Positions 7,286 to 16,845 of a stretch of 48,440 nucleotides of DNA are shown in pieces. The position numbers and the translations under genes were made by a program. Source of the stretch: Spirochaetales bacterium (GTDB lineage: Bacteria; Spirochaetota; Spirochaetia; SZUA-6; RPPD01); contig JAFGSW010000064.1 of NCBI GenBank assembly GCA_016934415.1, forward strand, positions 1 through 48,440, written 5' to 3'. Under the pieces are notes generated by a model that was not told where the DNA came from, did not search any database, and saw only the letters and a program-made list of their open reading frames with translations. Each line of letters starts with the position of its first letter. Positions within the stretch are counted from its first letter, which is position 1.

Positions 7286-8937
7286 AAGGTGATCTCTATC
7301 TTGAACCTGGCCCGGATGCCCGGCGCCAGGTACGGATACAATGCGTAGCGCGGTCCCCCGATCAGCGGCTGGAGCAGGTCGAGGGCCTCCACGGTGAGCT
7401 TCATGTTGTCGACGATGCGCACGTAGGCGGACGCGTCCAGGGAGGGGAACTCCCACCGGCCGAGCGGATCCGTGGAGAACCGGACCGAGAGCTTCGCCCC
7501 GAAGGCGCCGGTCGTCTCATCGGCCGCGGCCTCGCCGCCCAGCGAAACCGTCGGCGCGTTCCCGGACGCGAAGGGGAGCACCAGCCGGTTGACGCTCGAC
7601 AGCGTGAGCCAGCCCGCGATCGGGAGCTTGAGCCGTCCGTCGACGCTCAAGGTCGGGACGTGTGAGTCGTACGCGACCGGATAAAGCCCGGTGAGGGGAT
7701 CGGGCGAAGACGCGAGGCGCGCGTAGTCGGAGTTCTCCGCGAGGACGGCGTCCACCGTGAGGAGGAGCAGGTTGGCGAACGACGCCTGCGTCCCCGCCTC
7801 GCCGTACCAGCCGTGGTTGTCGGGCAGGCTTCCGGGAAAATCAGAAAAGGCGAACTCATCCCGGACGTCGGCCAGGTTCCGCTCCCGCACTCGATAGCCG
7901 CCGCCCAAGGTCAGGGACAGCCGGTCGAAGACGAACCAGCGCACCCGGGCGAACCAGGGGAAAAGATACGGCACGCCGGTCGAGGTGAATACGCCCACGC
8001 TCGCCTCCGCGCGCAGCGCGTCGAGCGGGTCCCAGCGCGCGTCCAGGTCGGCCCGGAAACGGTGCGTCTCGAAGCCGCCGCCCGGAATGGTCCTGAACCG
8101 GTAGGCGAGCGACAGGCCCGTGCGCACCGCGGGCCAGGCCAGGTCGCCCGAAACCTTCCCGCCGGCCAGGTATTCGGTCGGCGGGTAGTCCGCCGGGTAG
8201 GGCGGCGCCGCGGCCCCGGTCACGCTGAAGGAGGTGACCGCGCCGTCGGCGGCGGCGGCGAAGGTGAACAGGTCTCCGGCCCTGGCCGAAAAGTCGAGGG
8301 ACAGGCGGGAGAACCGGTCGCTTGCGGAAAAATACGGCGTTTGCTCCTGCAGGCCGCGCTCCCGCTCCCGGAAGCCGCCCTCCGCCGCGAAGGAGAGCCG
8401 GTCGGAGGCGAGCTTGATCCCGCCCGCGAACTCGTCCCTGCGCTCGCCGTAGCCGAGGCCCACCCGGCGGTAGTCGTAGCCGTCCGCGTTCTCGTAGTCG
8501 AAGAGGAGGTTGATCACCGGCGAAAGGCCGAGGCGGTACAGGTTGATCCGCCCCAGGAGATTGCTCTGCAGGCCGGCGCCGAAGAGCACGCTCGTGAAGA
8601 AGGACGTGCCGGCCGGCGCCGCGGTCCCGTTCGCCTGCGGCAGGAGCGTGTCCACCGCCGGCTCGGCCACGCTGATCTCGCCCGGCCCCGGGAGCGGCGC
8701 CCGGCGCTCGAAGGCCATGAGCGGCTCCGAGTCCGGCAGGCCGGCCTCGATCTTCTCGATGCTTAAGTCCTCGATCTCGAGGGTGACCGAGGGGAAGAGG
8801 TCTTCATCGTCCCCCTTCGCCTTGGCCGTGTCCCCTCCTCCGGTTCCTCCGGCTCCTCCACCGTCCTGCGCGAGGAGCCGCGCGGCCGGGAAGAGAAGAA
8901 AGAACAAGGCGATGACGACCGCGATGCGCTTTTTCAT
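7282..8937 (-). CDS. Predicted outer-membrane beta-barrel protein
   Basis: 551 residues with a clear signal peptide (residues 1-23, ending RLLAQ). After a Gly-rich acidic linker, the protein has many alternating hydrophobic/polar stretches typical of barrel strands (FTSVLFGAGLQSNLLGRINLYRLGL, GTQASFANLLLLTVDAVL, SLDASAYVRIVDNMKLTVEAL). The C-terminus ends RARFKIEITL, close to the pattern recognised by barrel assembly machinery. No TonB plug domain or TonB box is evident, so it is not an ordinary TonB-dependent receptor. Its start overlaps the TPR gene stop (ATGA), so the two are translated as a pair. Function unknown; an export or envelope role with the TPR protein and the ExbB/ExbD/TonB set is an inference. 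Confidence 0.85.
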   Translation of the reverse strand: MKKRIAVVIALFFLLFPAARLLAQDGGGAGGTGGGDTAKAKGDDEDLFPSVTLEIEDLSIEKIEAGLPDSEPLMAFERRAPLPGPGEISVAEPAVDTLLPQANGTAAPAGTSFFTSVLFGAGLQSNLLGRINLYRLGLSPVINLLFDYENADGYDYRRVGLGYGERRDEFAGGIKLASDRLSFAAEGGFRERERGLQEQTPYFSASDRFSRLSLDFSARAGDLFTFAAAADGAVTSFSVTGAAAPPYPADYPPTEYLAGGKVSGDLAWPAVRTGLSLAYRFRTIPGGGFETHRFRADLDARWDPLDALRAEASVGVFTSTGVPYLFPWFARVRWFVFDRLSLTLGGGYRVRERNLADVRDEFAFSDFPGSLPDNHGWYGEAGTQASFANLLLLTVDAVLAENSDYARLASSPDPLTGLYPVAYDSHVPTLSVDGRLKLPIAGWLTLSSVNRLVLPFASGNAPTVSLGGEAAADETTGAFGAKLSVRFSTDPLGRWEFPSLDASAYVRIVDNMKLTVEALDLLQPLIGGPRYALYPYLAPGIRARFKIEITL

Positions 8938-11861
8938 GGGCGCGCCTCGATGAGTTTTTTCCCCTCCGCCGTCCAGCGGGAGTCCGGGAAGCTCGCGACC
9001 AGCCGGGCCACGAGCTCCCCGGCGGACTCGGCGTCACCGGCCTGCCGCATCATTTTGGCGGCCAGGTAAAGATATTGCGCCGTCCGCTCGCGGTTTCCGG
9101 GATCGGCGACCGCGGCTTTCAGGTACTCGTTCCCGGCCCGCTCGTACTCCTTCCTGCGGTTGAAGTACTCGCCCAGCAGGAACCGGGCGCGGGCCGCGGC
9201 CTCGCGGTCGTCCTTTCTTTCGGCCAGCGTGAGGGCGGTGACGTAGGCCAGGTCGATTTTCTTTCCGTCGGGATCGGCCAGGTAATACTCCGCCAGGTCG
9301 GCCATGGCGAGCCGGCCCGCGTGCGTGCCCATTCCCCCCGCCTTTTCGACCTGGGCGGAGAGCTTCGCCTCACGGTCGCCGTACCCTTGCACCAGGTATT
9401 GCAGCTCGCGCGCCTGGTCCGCGGCGCCGGCCGCCTGCGCCTCCTTGGGATAGGCGGAAATGAGTTCCCGGTACGCGGCCAGGGCCTTGTCGTTCGCGCC
9501 GGCCTTGCGGTAGGCGGCGGCCGCCTTCTTCAGGGCCTCGGAGCGGAAGGAGCTGCCGGGGTATTCCCGGATCAGCTTCTCCCAGAACCCGAGGGCCGCG
9601 GATTCGTCCCCTGTGCCCGCGGCGCACAGGCCGCTCCAGTAATAGGAGGCGTCCGCCTGCCCGCCCGAGGGAAACTTTCCGCGGTACAAGGCGAAGGCGT
9701 CCAGGGCCCGGCCCACATCGTTCATCCGGTAATAGAGCTGGGCCCGGTTCCAGAGCGCCTCCTCGGCCAGGGCGTGCTTCGGGTATCTTTCCGCGAGGCG
9801 CACGTAGGCGGCCGCCGCGTCGGCGGCGCGGTTTTCGTCGGCCAGGAGCCGGGCGTACTCGAAGAGCGCGTCCGGCGCGTAGGGAGAGTCTCCCGCCGCC
9901 TCGAAGATGCCCGTGAAGAGCCTGGCCGCCTCGCCCGCCCTGCCCTGGGCGAGAAGCGACTTGCCGAGAAAGAACGCGCCCTCCAGCTTCGTCTCGCGGT
10001 CGCGCGCCCGGTCGGTGAGCGCGCGGAAACTGATCGCCGCTTCCGCGAACCTGCCGTCCGCGTACAGGCACCAGCCGGCCTGGAAGAGGGCGCGCGGGGC
10101 GAGCGCGTGCTCCGGATACCGTTCGGCGAAGCTCTTGAAAAGCGGGGCGGCCTCGGCGTTTTTTCCCAATCGGTAGAAGGCCCAACCGCGGTAAAACACG
10201 ACCGGGGGGTAAAGCTCCCTCACGCCCCGCTTCTCAACATGGTCGGCGGAAAACTCCGCGAAAGAGGCCAGGGCCTTCCCGTATTCCTTCATGGTGACGA
10301 AGGCCAGCCCCTCGTAATATTTAAGGTTCAGGTACAGCTCGATGTTCTTTCGCTTGAGGGCCGCGGGCGCACCGGCCTCCTTCACGGCCGCGACGATGAG
10401 CGCGTATTTTTTCGCGGCGAAGAGGGCGGCGGCGTAATCCCGCCGCGTCTCGAGATCGGCCGTGCGGGCCGAGAGGTATGCGCCCAACAGGTCCGCCGCC
10501 CCGGCCGCGTCGCCCTTCTTCAAAAGGAGCCGGCCGCGCAGGCGCACGAGCGCGCCCTTCAGCGGGTGATCGTCGGGCGGGCCGTGCGCCCCTGAGGTGA
10601 GATCGAGTCCCTTGTCGATCTCGTTCGTCCGGTAATAGGCGTAGGCGAGGAGGTAGCGCGCCTCGGCCGCTTTCTCCGAATCGGGGAAACGCTTCAGGAA
10701 TTCCGTCAGGTACGGGACGGCCTTGGCGTCGTCGCCCGCCGAGGCGGCGAGGTTTCCCAGCCGGAGGAGGACGCCCTCGGAATGAGTCTCCTTGCCCGCC
10801 AGGTACTCGGCGAGTACGGCCAGCGCCTTCGCGTCATTGCCGCGCCTGGAATAGACCTCCGAGAGGTAGAGCGGCACGGATTCGCCCACCGGAACCCTGT
10901 CGCGCCCGATCCAGGCCCGGGTGAAATAATACTCGGCCGTTTCGAGTTGACCCGCGGCGTAGCTCGCGATGCCGACGTTGGTCCAGAACTCGGCGAGGAG
11001 CGCGGGATCCCCCGCCAGGACGTCCTCGGCCCGGCGCGCCAGGGCCTCCATCTCGCCCACCCGGCCCGCCGCCTGGGCCAGGGCGAAGAGCTTGGCCAGG
11101 GCCGCCGAGGAGACGGGCGGGGCGGATCCGAGGAGACTCTCGTAGATCGCGGCGGCCTCACCCGTTAATTTTGTATCCATGAGCGCGTCCGCGTAGTACA
11201 GCAGGAACTTATCCTTGAGCGCGGGCGGCAGGACGGCGGCGCGCGGGTCGCGGTAAAGCGCGATCACGGCTCCCGCGTCGCCGCGCTTGAAATGGATATA
11301 GGCGAGAAGGAGAAAGCCGTAGTCGGCGAGCTCGGAGCGCGGGTGCTTCTCGAGGAATCTTTTCGCGTCGGTCCGGGCCTCCTCCAGCGCGCCCGTCTCG
11401 GTCTCGCACACCGCCCGGTAATAGAGGGCCTGCGCCGAAAGCGCGACGTCGCCCCCGTTCTCGAGAAAGGCGCCGAATTCCCGAATCGCGAGCGCGTACT
11501 CCTTCCGCTCGAAGCGGATCATGCCGCGGTAGAAGGGGACGAAGGCGAGAGAGCGGGTGGAGCGGTAGCGCTTGGGGATGAGCTCGAGCAGGGCGAGCGA
11601 TTCGTCGTATTTTTTCATGAAAAAGAATCCGAGGGCGCGGTGGTACTGCGCGTCCGGGACGAGCTCGGAGAAGGGATAGCGGTCGACGAACCGCCCGTAC
11701 GATTCGACGGCCAGGGGATAATTCTTGGCGTAGTAAAAACTCTCCGCCTCGGCGAACAAATCACGCTCGGAAGTCTCCGCCCGCAGCGCGGGCGTACCGA
11801 GGAGGAAAAACGCGAGGACGCAAATCGTTTTTACGACGATGGGCGTGATATTCGTTCGCAC
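8934..11861 (-). CDS. Exported TPR-repeat protein
   Basis: 975 residues from a GTG at 11861 that follows GGAAGG at six bases; an in-frame TTG at 11879 lacks such a site. A signal peptide (VVKTICVLAFFLLGTPALRA) is followed by tetratricopeptide units along almost the whole length (YAKNYPLAVESYGRFVDRYP, YRLGKNAEAAPLFKSFAERYP, YRKAGANDKALAAYRELISAYP). Similar arrays of YP-ended helices occur in periplasmic YbgF/CpoB- and BamD-like proteins that act as scaffolds beside Tol/Ton systems. The gene leads the series with the barrel protein (4-base overlap), followed by exbB-exbD-tonB. I infer a periplasmic scaffold between the inner-membrane motor and the outer membrane; the partner is unknown. Confidence 0.9.
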   Translation of the reverse strand: MRTNITPIVVKTICVLAFFLLGTPALRAETSERDLFAEAESFYYAKNYPLAVESYGRFVDRYPFSELVPDAQYHRALGFFFMKKYDESLALLELIPKRYRSTRSLAFVPFYRGMIRFERKEYALAIREFGAFLENGGDVALSAQALYYRAVCETETGALEEARTDAKRFLEKHPRSELADYGFLLLAYIHFKRGDAGAVIALYRDPRAAVLPPALKDKFLLYYADALMDTKLTGEAAAIYESLLGSAPPVSSAALAKLFALAQAAGRVGEMEALARRAEDVLAGDPALLAEFWTNVGIASYAAGQLETAEYYFTRAWIGRDRVPVGESVPLYLSEVYSRRGNDAKALAVLAEYLAGKETHSEGVLLRLGNLAASAGDDAKAVPYLTEFLKRFPDSEKAAEARYLLAYAYYRTNEIDKGLDLTSGAHGPPDDHPLKGALVRLRGRLLLKKGDAAGAADLLGAYLSARTADLETRRDYAAALFAAKKYALIVAAVKEAGAPAALKRKNIELYLNLKYYEGLAFVTMKEYGKALASFAEFSADHVEKRGVRELYPPVVFYRGWAFYRLGKNAEAAPLFKSFAERYPEHALAPRALFQAGWCLYADGRFAEAAISFRALTDRARDRETKLEGAFFLGKSLLAQGRAGEAARLFTGIFEAAGDSPYAPDALFEYARLLADENRAADAAAAYVRLAERYPKHALAEEALWNRAQLYYRMNDVGRALDAFALYRGKFPSGGQADASYYWSGLCAAGTGDESAALGFWEKLIREYPGSSFRSEALKKAAAAYRKAGANDKALAAYRELISAYPKEAQAAGAADQARELQYLVQGYGDREAKLSAQVEKAGGMGTHAGRLAMADLAEYYLADPDGKKIDLAYVTALTLAERKDDREAAARARFLLGEYFNRRKEYERAGNEYLKAAVADPGNRERTAQYLYLAAKMMRQAGDAESAGELVARLVASFPDSRWTAEGKKLIEARP

Positions 11862-12120
11862 AACCCGCCTTCCTTTCAAGCGTCGCGGAGACGGGGTGAG
11901 GGCGGCCGGATCTTTTTACATGACACAATTTTACAATACTTTTTGGCCGTCCCGGGGGACCGCGCCGCGCTCACTCGAAGCGCCGTCCCCGCCCCGCCCG
12001 CATTCGCCCGGGGGCGAATACGACTCACGTGGCACGTTGCCGCGGCCGCTCATCCGTCAATGACGGCACCGCAGGCTGATGGCCACCATGGAATTAATAG
12101 CACAAAAAAATTATTTCACA

Positions 12121-12148
12121 ATTTTATTTTTCTTTATCGGGAGTGCAA
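12121..12148 (-). promoter_or_regulatory. Possible promoter and palindrome upstream of the TPR operon
   Basis: In the 390 bases between 11862 and 12251, TTGCAC (12143-12148) and TAAAAT (12121-12126) lie 16 bases apart on the minus strand. The -35 box is half of a short inverted repeat GTGCAA-GAG-TTGCAC (12143-12157). The leader would be about 250 bases. A second AT-rich candidate lies just downstream. No other feature is seen in this gap. Confidence 0.35.
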
Positions 12149-12251
12149 GAGTTGCACGAAGTTTTAATGATGAAAGTATCAGATTATGGCGGATTTTTTG
12201 CTGATCTCGGGATTACCCATTCTCCTCCGCATTGATCCGCAGTTCTTCCCG

Positions 12252-13790
12252 TCACTCTCTCTCGAGCGCGAGGAAGGCGATGTCGTCCTCGAAAATCGCG
12301 TCGGGGTGGACCTCGGCGACGAGCGCATCGAGGCCCATGCAGAGCGCGGTGAGATCGAGCCGCGAGTGCTCGTCCAGGTAGCGTACGATCCGCTCGTCGG
12401 ACGCCTGTTCGCCCTTCACATGCAGGACGTCGACGAGGCCGTCGGAGAAGACGAAGAGCCGGCTCCCGGGGAGGAAGGCGAACTCCTTCTCTTCCACCGC
12501 GATGTCGGGCAGGACGCCGACGGCCTGGCCGCGGCTCGTCAGGGTTTCGACGCGGCCTCCGGGCTTCGAAAACAGGGGCGGCAGGTGACCCGCCCGCGCC
12601 AGAATTCCCTTCCCCGATCCCGGATCGATGACGCCGTAGACGATGGTGAAAAAGGGATGTTCGCCCGTGTCGTGGTAAAAGCGGCGGTTGAGCTCGGCTA
12701 TCACCTCGGCCGGGCCGCGCACCGCACCCGAAGCCCCGTTCGGCCCGGACGGACCCGCACAAATCCCCAGACGGGCGGCGTCGGTTGAAAGAAACGAGTA
12801 GGCCGTGACCGCCAGCACCGCGGCCTGGAAGCCGTGCCCCATGACGTCGAGGAGGAAAAAGCCGACGCGCCTCTCGTCCAGGGGGAACACGTTGAAGACG
12901 TCGCCCGAGCCGAAGAGGCTGGGGTGAAAGAGCCAGCCGGAGCGAACCCCATTGATCGTCTTCCCCTGCTCCGGCAGGAGCCCGCTCTGGTAGCGGCCCG
13001 CCCGCTCGAGCTCGAAGCGGAGCTCGCGTTCGGTCTTGTCCTCCGCCCCGACGGGCTTGAGGAGGCAGACGACGCCGGAGGCGGCGTGGAATCGGTCCTT
13101 GACCGGCCGGAGGACGTAGTCGGCGGGGGTCCGGTCGGGACCGAAGAGAAGCAGCGTGTCCGCCGTGATCGTCCGGTCCTCGGCCAGGGCGGCGGAGAGA
13201 GGAAGACCGACCTCCTCGCGGGTGACGGGGTCGACCGACGGGAAAACGGCGGCGAAGGGCTTGTCCCGGCATTGCTCGGGGGTGAGGCAGGCCAAACCGG
13301 CGGCGGCGCGGTTCACGTACTTTACGTCGCCCCGCGCGTCGGTGATGACGAGCGACTCGGGCAGGTATTCCCCCAGCACCTCGTTCCAACCGGCCTCGGT
13401 CTCGCGGACGCGCTCCTGGTCCGCCTTGTAGAGGGCGGTTTCGATGGAGGCGCGCAGCGAGCGGGTCTCGAAGGGCTTGAGGAGGTAGCCGAACGACTCG
13501 GAGAGCTTGGCGCGCTGGATGGTCGCCTCGTCGGAATGGGCGGTGAGATAGATAACGGGGACGCGGTAGAGATCCCGGATGCGGCGCGCCGTCTCAATGC
13601 CGTCGAGCGGACCGGAGAGCCGGATGTCCATGAGGATGAGGTCGGGACGCGCCGCGGCCACCGCGTGCAGGGCCTCGTCGCCGGTCGGCACGACCGGCGC
13701 CACCTCGTACCCCATCCGTTCGAGCGAATCGGCGAGCTCGAGTCCGACGATCCCCTCGTCCTCGATGATCATGATTTTCGACGCGGCCAT
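12252..13790 (-). CDS. Response regulator with PAS-like and PP2C (SpoIIE-type) phosphatase domains
   Basis: 512 residues, start ATG 13790 after GGAGGAG. Residues 1-120 are a receiver: acidic pair near 10-11, phosphoacceptor Asp55 in LILMDIRL, and Lys105 in LLKPFE. Residues about 130-260 look like a PAS domain (PESLVITDARGDVKYVNRAA). The rest is a metal-dependent PP2C/SpoIIE phosphatase, with GSGDVFNVF, LLDVMGHGF, FSDGLVDV and FEDDIAFLAL holding the metal-binding aspartates. Such proteins (RsbU/RsbP-like) usually dephosphorylate an anti-sigma antagonist, but no STAS or anti-sigma gene is nearby. It lies 161 bases downstream of an MCP gene with its own good promoter. It could take phosphate from the CheA of this island; that is an inference. 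Confidence 0.93.
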   Translation of the reverse strand: MAASKIMIIEDEGIVGLELADSLERMGYEVAPVVPTGDEALHAVAAARPDLILMDIRLSGPLDGIETARRIRDLYRVPVIYLTAHSDEATIQRAKLSESFGYLLKPFETRSLRASIETALYKADQERVRETEAGWNEVLGEYLPESLVITDARGDVKYVNRAAAGLACLTPEQCRDKPFAAVFPSVDPVTREEVGLPLSAALAEDRTITADTLLLFGPDRTPADYVLRPVKDRFHAASGVVCLLKPVGAEDKTERELRFELERAGRYQSGLLPEQGKTINGVRSGWLFHPSLFGSGDVFNVFPLDERRVGFFLLDVMGHGFQAAVLAVTAYSFLSTDAARLGICAGPSGPNGASGAVRGPAEVIAELNRRFYHDTGEHPFFTIVYGVIDPGSGKGILARAGHLPPLFSKPGGRVETLTSRGQAVGVLPDIAVEEKEFAFLPGSRLFVFSDGLVDVLHVKGEQASDERIVRYLDEHSRLDLTALCMGLDALVAEVHPDAIFEDDIAFLALERE

Positions 13791-13907
13791 GACTCCTCCA
13801 CCTGCCAGATAAATTCAACCCGCCCGGGGCGAGGTCCATCATTCTTCATTATTTTGTTTCGGATCGGCATTGATCGGCATGGACGTGTTTTTTTTACTTT
13901 CATCCCT

Positions 13908-13937
13908 AGAATACACACTGGGACGATGCGATGTCAA
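13908..13937 (-). promoter_or_regulatory. Sigma70-type promoter of the PP2C response regulator
   Basis: On the minus strand, TTGACA (13932-13937) and TATTCT (13908-13913) are 18 bases apart, with TG directly before the -10 box. It lies in the gap between the MCP stop and the regulator start, so the regulator can be expressed without the MCP. Confidence 0.6.
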
Positions 13938-13951
13938 CCGGACACCGACTT

Positions 13952-15514
13952 TCACGCGGGAGGCGAGTTCTCTTCACGGCCGAATTTGGCGATCGTCTCG
14001 CTGAGATTTTCAGCCATCGCGACGATATCCTTCACCACCTGCAGGGTCTCGCGCGCCCCGCCCGTCGACTGCCGGGAGATCTCCGCCATCTGCCGCATCG
14101 TGTCGGCGGCCTGCTTCGAGCCGTTCTCCTGCTGCTTGATCGAGACGTCGATCTTCTGCGTGAAAGAGTAGTTGCCGCCGATCTTTTCCGCGACGGAGCC
14201 GAGCTCGTCGTGGATCGACTTCACGATGCCGCCGCTCTCGACCACTGTGGCCGCTTCGCTCTCGGAGGATTGGACGAGGGAGCCGATGAAAGCCTCGATC
14301 TCCCGGGCGGCTTTCTCAACGCTCTTGGCCGAGGCGACGGTCTCCTTGGAGAGCTCGCGGATCTCGGCCGCCACCACGGCGAAACCCGATCCCGACTCGC
14401 CGCTGCGCGAGGCCTCGATGGAGGCGTTGATCGAAAGGATATTGGTCTTGTTGGCGACTTCCTTGATGAGCTCCACCATTTCCCCGATCAGCACCGATCG
14501 TTTCCCGAGCTCGCCGATCTCCCGGGCGTTTTTCCGGCTCACCTCTCCCACCCCCGCAAGCCGGGAGGCGGTTTCAAGGAGCCGGCCCTCGTTCGCCTGC
14601 AGCCGCTTGATCGCCTCCCCGCTCGAGAGGACGAGCTCGCCCACGTTGCCGGTGATCTGTCTGGCCGTGATCGTAAGCTCCTCGAGCGTCGCGCTCACCT
14701 CGGTGATGCCGCTCGCGAACTCGTTCATGGCGGTCGTCTGCTCCTGGGCGGAGGACTCGATCTGCTTCGTGCCCGAGTTGAGATTGACGACGATGTCCTT
14801 CGCCTTGCGGATGATCTCGCTCAGGATCTCGTTCGTCCGCCGGAAGCCGTCGGCCCGGTTCCCGAGTTCCGCGGTCATCTGCTCGACCGCGCTCGCCAGA
14901 AGAGCGACCTCCCGGGAACGGGCTTTCTTCACCGAAACGGTCGCTCCGGCCTCGCCCACCGCCACCCGCACCGCCTGAGCGGTCAGGCTCGCGATCGGGG
15001 CGGTGATGAAAGCGGTAAAGAGGATGAAAGCCGACGCCATCACGACGATAAGTACGGTGGCCATCAGAATGAAAATCGCGGCCATGGAACCGATGTCTTC
15101 AACGATGTAGCGATCCGTGTATTCGACGACCGCGCTCCCAAGGCGAACGTTGTTGTAGATAATATCCCGACGCTCCGACGTCACTCCGCCCTTTGCCGGC
15201 TTCATCACCTTCTTGACGCTCATACCATTCCGATCAAGAAGATCGATGCTGACGATTTCCTTATTTTTCATGAAGGAATCAAGATTCACTCCCATGGCCG
15301 GCCTGTCCTTGTTCAAAAGGTTGGCGCTATTCGTGGTGGCGATCATTTCGACGGTACGCGTCTTCATCTCGTGGAAATCCGATATCTTTTTGCTTTGGTC
15401 TTTCAGAAGAAAAAACAAGATGAACAGAGAAAAAAAAACGAGGAAAATGGACGCGAGGGGCAGCACCAGGTTGATTTTTATGCTGTTGCGTTCGAAAAAC
15501 GCTTTTTTCGTCAT
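13952..15514 (-). CDS. Methyl-accepting chemotaxis protein
   Basis: 520 residues. Transmembrane helix 1 is about 14-37, a small periplasmic domain (38-143) follows, then helix 2 (144-170), HAMP (171-225) and a cytoplasmic signalling domain. The CheA/CheW-binding hairpin tip is plain (EVANKTNILSINASIEASRS, then GSGFAVVAAEIRELSKET). No CheR/CheB tethering pentapeptide is seen at the C-terminus. The signalling domain is almost the same as that of the MCP at 17365, so the two should join the same array, while their sensor domains differ. The gene upstream on the same strand is a substrate-binding lipoprotein, a possible ligand-loaded partner. Confidence 0.96.
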   Translation of the reverse strand: MTKKAFFERNSIKINLVLPLASIFLVFFSLFILFFLLKDQSKKISDFHEMKTRTVEMIATTNSANLLNKDRPAMGVNLDSFMKNKEIVSIDLLDRNGMSVKKVMKPAKGGVTSERRDIIYNNVRLGSAVVEYTDRYIVEDIGSMAAIFILMATVLIVVMASAFILFTAFITAPIASLTAQAVRVAVGEAGATVSVKKARSREVALLASAVEQMTAELGNRADGFRRTNEILSEIIRKAKDIVVNLNSGTKQIESSAQEQTTAMNEFASGITEVSATLEELTITARQITGNVGELVLSSGEAIKRLQANEGRLLETASRLAGVGEVSRKNAREIGELGKRSVLIGEMVELIKEVANKTNILSINASIEASRSGESGSGFAVVAAEIRELSKETVASAKSVEKAAREIEAFIGSLVQSSESEAATVVESGGIVKSIHDELGSVAEKIGGNYSFTQKIDVSIKQQENGSKQAADTMRQMAEISRQSTGGARETLQVVKDIVAMAENLSETIAKFGREENSPPA

Positions 15515-15805
15515 GGATTTCCCCCGACACGACCGCGCGCGGAACTCCGGCCCGGTCCAAACGATGCAATTGACGCGGGAAACGGGCTGTCAAGATAATC
15601 TTCCTTTTCCGCCCGAACCCCGCGCGCCTGACGTCCGCTGAACGGCGCGGCTACGCCCCCCGGCTGATATTCATGGTAAGGCAAATTTTAGACATTCACC
15701 CGATTTTTGCAAACAAATGTTGCGGTCGGATATTTTTGCGCGAACAACAATTATAATGAAGGCCGATCGATTCGCCGAAACGGATGATTGTACCCGAATT
15801 ATAAT

Positions 15806-15830
15806 GAGGCTGCCCTTGTCGGACAGCCTC
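15806..15830 (-). terminator. Hairpin terminator after the binding-protein gene
   Basis: GAGGCTGTCC-loop-GGGCAGCCTC on the minus strand, followed by ATTATAATT, begins 14 bases beyond the stop codon at 15844. The T run is weak, but the position is right for an end or partial end of transcription before the MCP gene. Bases 15515-15805 hold no gene. TTGACA at 15588-15593 may be a weak MCP promoter. Confidence 0.5.
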
Positions 15831-15843
15831 CGGAAATCAATGA

Positions 15844-16845
15844 TTACTTAATGATTTGCGCGGCCATCTTCAGGAGCCCCTCGGGTATGGTCAGTCCGAG
15901 TTCCTCGGCCGCTTTATAGTTGAAATACAGGTCCTGCTCCGGGGTGACGACCGGTATCATCGCGGGCGACGCTCCCCTGAGGATTTTATCCGCCAGCGGC
16001 GCCGCAAGCTTGCCCATATGAGGAAGATCATTGGCGTTTCCGAAAACCGCTCCGGCCTGCACCGTGTAGAGAAGACTGCCTGCCAGCGGTATCTTGTGTT
16101 TCGCGGCGAAGGCGCTTAACAATTTCAGCCCGTCGGGCGCCATATTCAGTCCGTCCGGCATCTGAATGATGGCGTCTATGCCGAGTTTTCCCTTTGCCGC
16201 ACGCGTCTCCAAATCGGCTTTCAGCTGATCCAATCTCGTGGCGGGAACCTCCACAAGCGTAAGCCCAATGGATTGAGCACCCAAGCGCAAAGACTCAACT
16301 GCCGTGGCTGTATTGGGGTTGCTGGTATCGTATCCCACCCACACGCGTTTTACATTCGCCGCGATTTCATGTAATAGCTCAAGGCGTTTGATGATCATCT
16401 CATGACCGGGGTAGCGAACGCCGGTCAGGTTCCCGCCCGGTTCGCGTACGGTTTTGATCACCCCTGTCCCTTCCGTGGCGGCATAGGCGAATACCACGGG
16501 GATGGACGTACCGTCGGTCGCTGCTTTTGCGGCGATGGCTCCCGGCGTCGACCCTGATACGAAGATTAGATCCACCTTATCCGCCACGAATTTCTTGGCA
16601 TGGACGGGCGCGCCGGTTATATCGGGGCCCGAGTCGGGGGCGTCGTATACAATGTTCCGCCCTTCGACGTAGCCCAACGCGGTCATTTCGTCCTTGAAGC
16701 CGTCGAAAATGACGCTGAAGGGCCCCCCCTTAATCACGCCCACACGGTACACTTTTGCATTATCGCATCCGCTCACCATAAGAGAGGCTGCGATGATCCA
16801 GGCGAACAGGACCCATCCTTTTCGAGAACTGCTTTTGTGAGACAT
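15844..16845 (-). CDS. Substrate-binding lipoprotein, ABC_sub_bind (TrpX-like) family
   Basis: 333 residues. The ATG at 16845 has AAGGAG upstream, which is better than an in-frame start 42 bases earlier. The lipobox is LMVSGC. The mature part has the family layout: VYRVGVIKGGPF, MTALGYVEGRNIVYD, the nucleotide-fold-like DKVDLIFVSGSTPGAIAAKAA, IPVVFAYAAT, and a final EELGLTIPEGLL. Members bind tryptophan or other small organics and normally sit beside a permease and an ATPase. Here there is neither; an MCP follows on the same strand and a divergent MCP/binding-protein pair lies upstream. A paralogue is encoded at 19483. A sensory role is inferred; the ligand is unknown. Confidence 0.93.
   Translation of the reverse strand: MSHKSSSRKGWVLFAWIIAASLMVSGCDNAKVYRVGVIKGGPFSVIFDGFKDEMTALGYVEGRNIVYDAPDSGPDITGAPVHAKKFVADKVDLIFVSGSTPGAIAAKAATDGTSIPVVFAYAATEGTGVIKTVREPGGNLTGVRYPGHEMIIKRLELLHEIAANVKRVWVGYDTSNPNTATAVESLRLGAQSIGLTLVEVPATRLDQLKADLETRAAKGKLGIDAIIQMPDGLNMAPDGLKLLSAFAAKHKIPLAGSLLYTVQAGAVFGNANDLPHMGKLAAPLADKILRGASPAMIPVVTPEQDLYFNYKAAEELGLTIPEGLLKMAAQIIK

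Noticed and set aside
9075..10595. A 506-codon plus-strand frame inside the TPR gene
   Set aside because: Mirror frame of TPR repeats in high-GC DNA, Arg/Gly/Val-rich, with no signals; the TPR frame is clearly coding.
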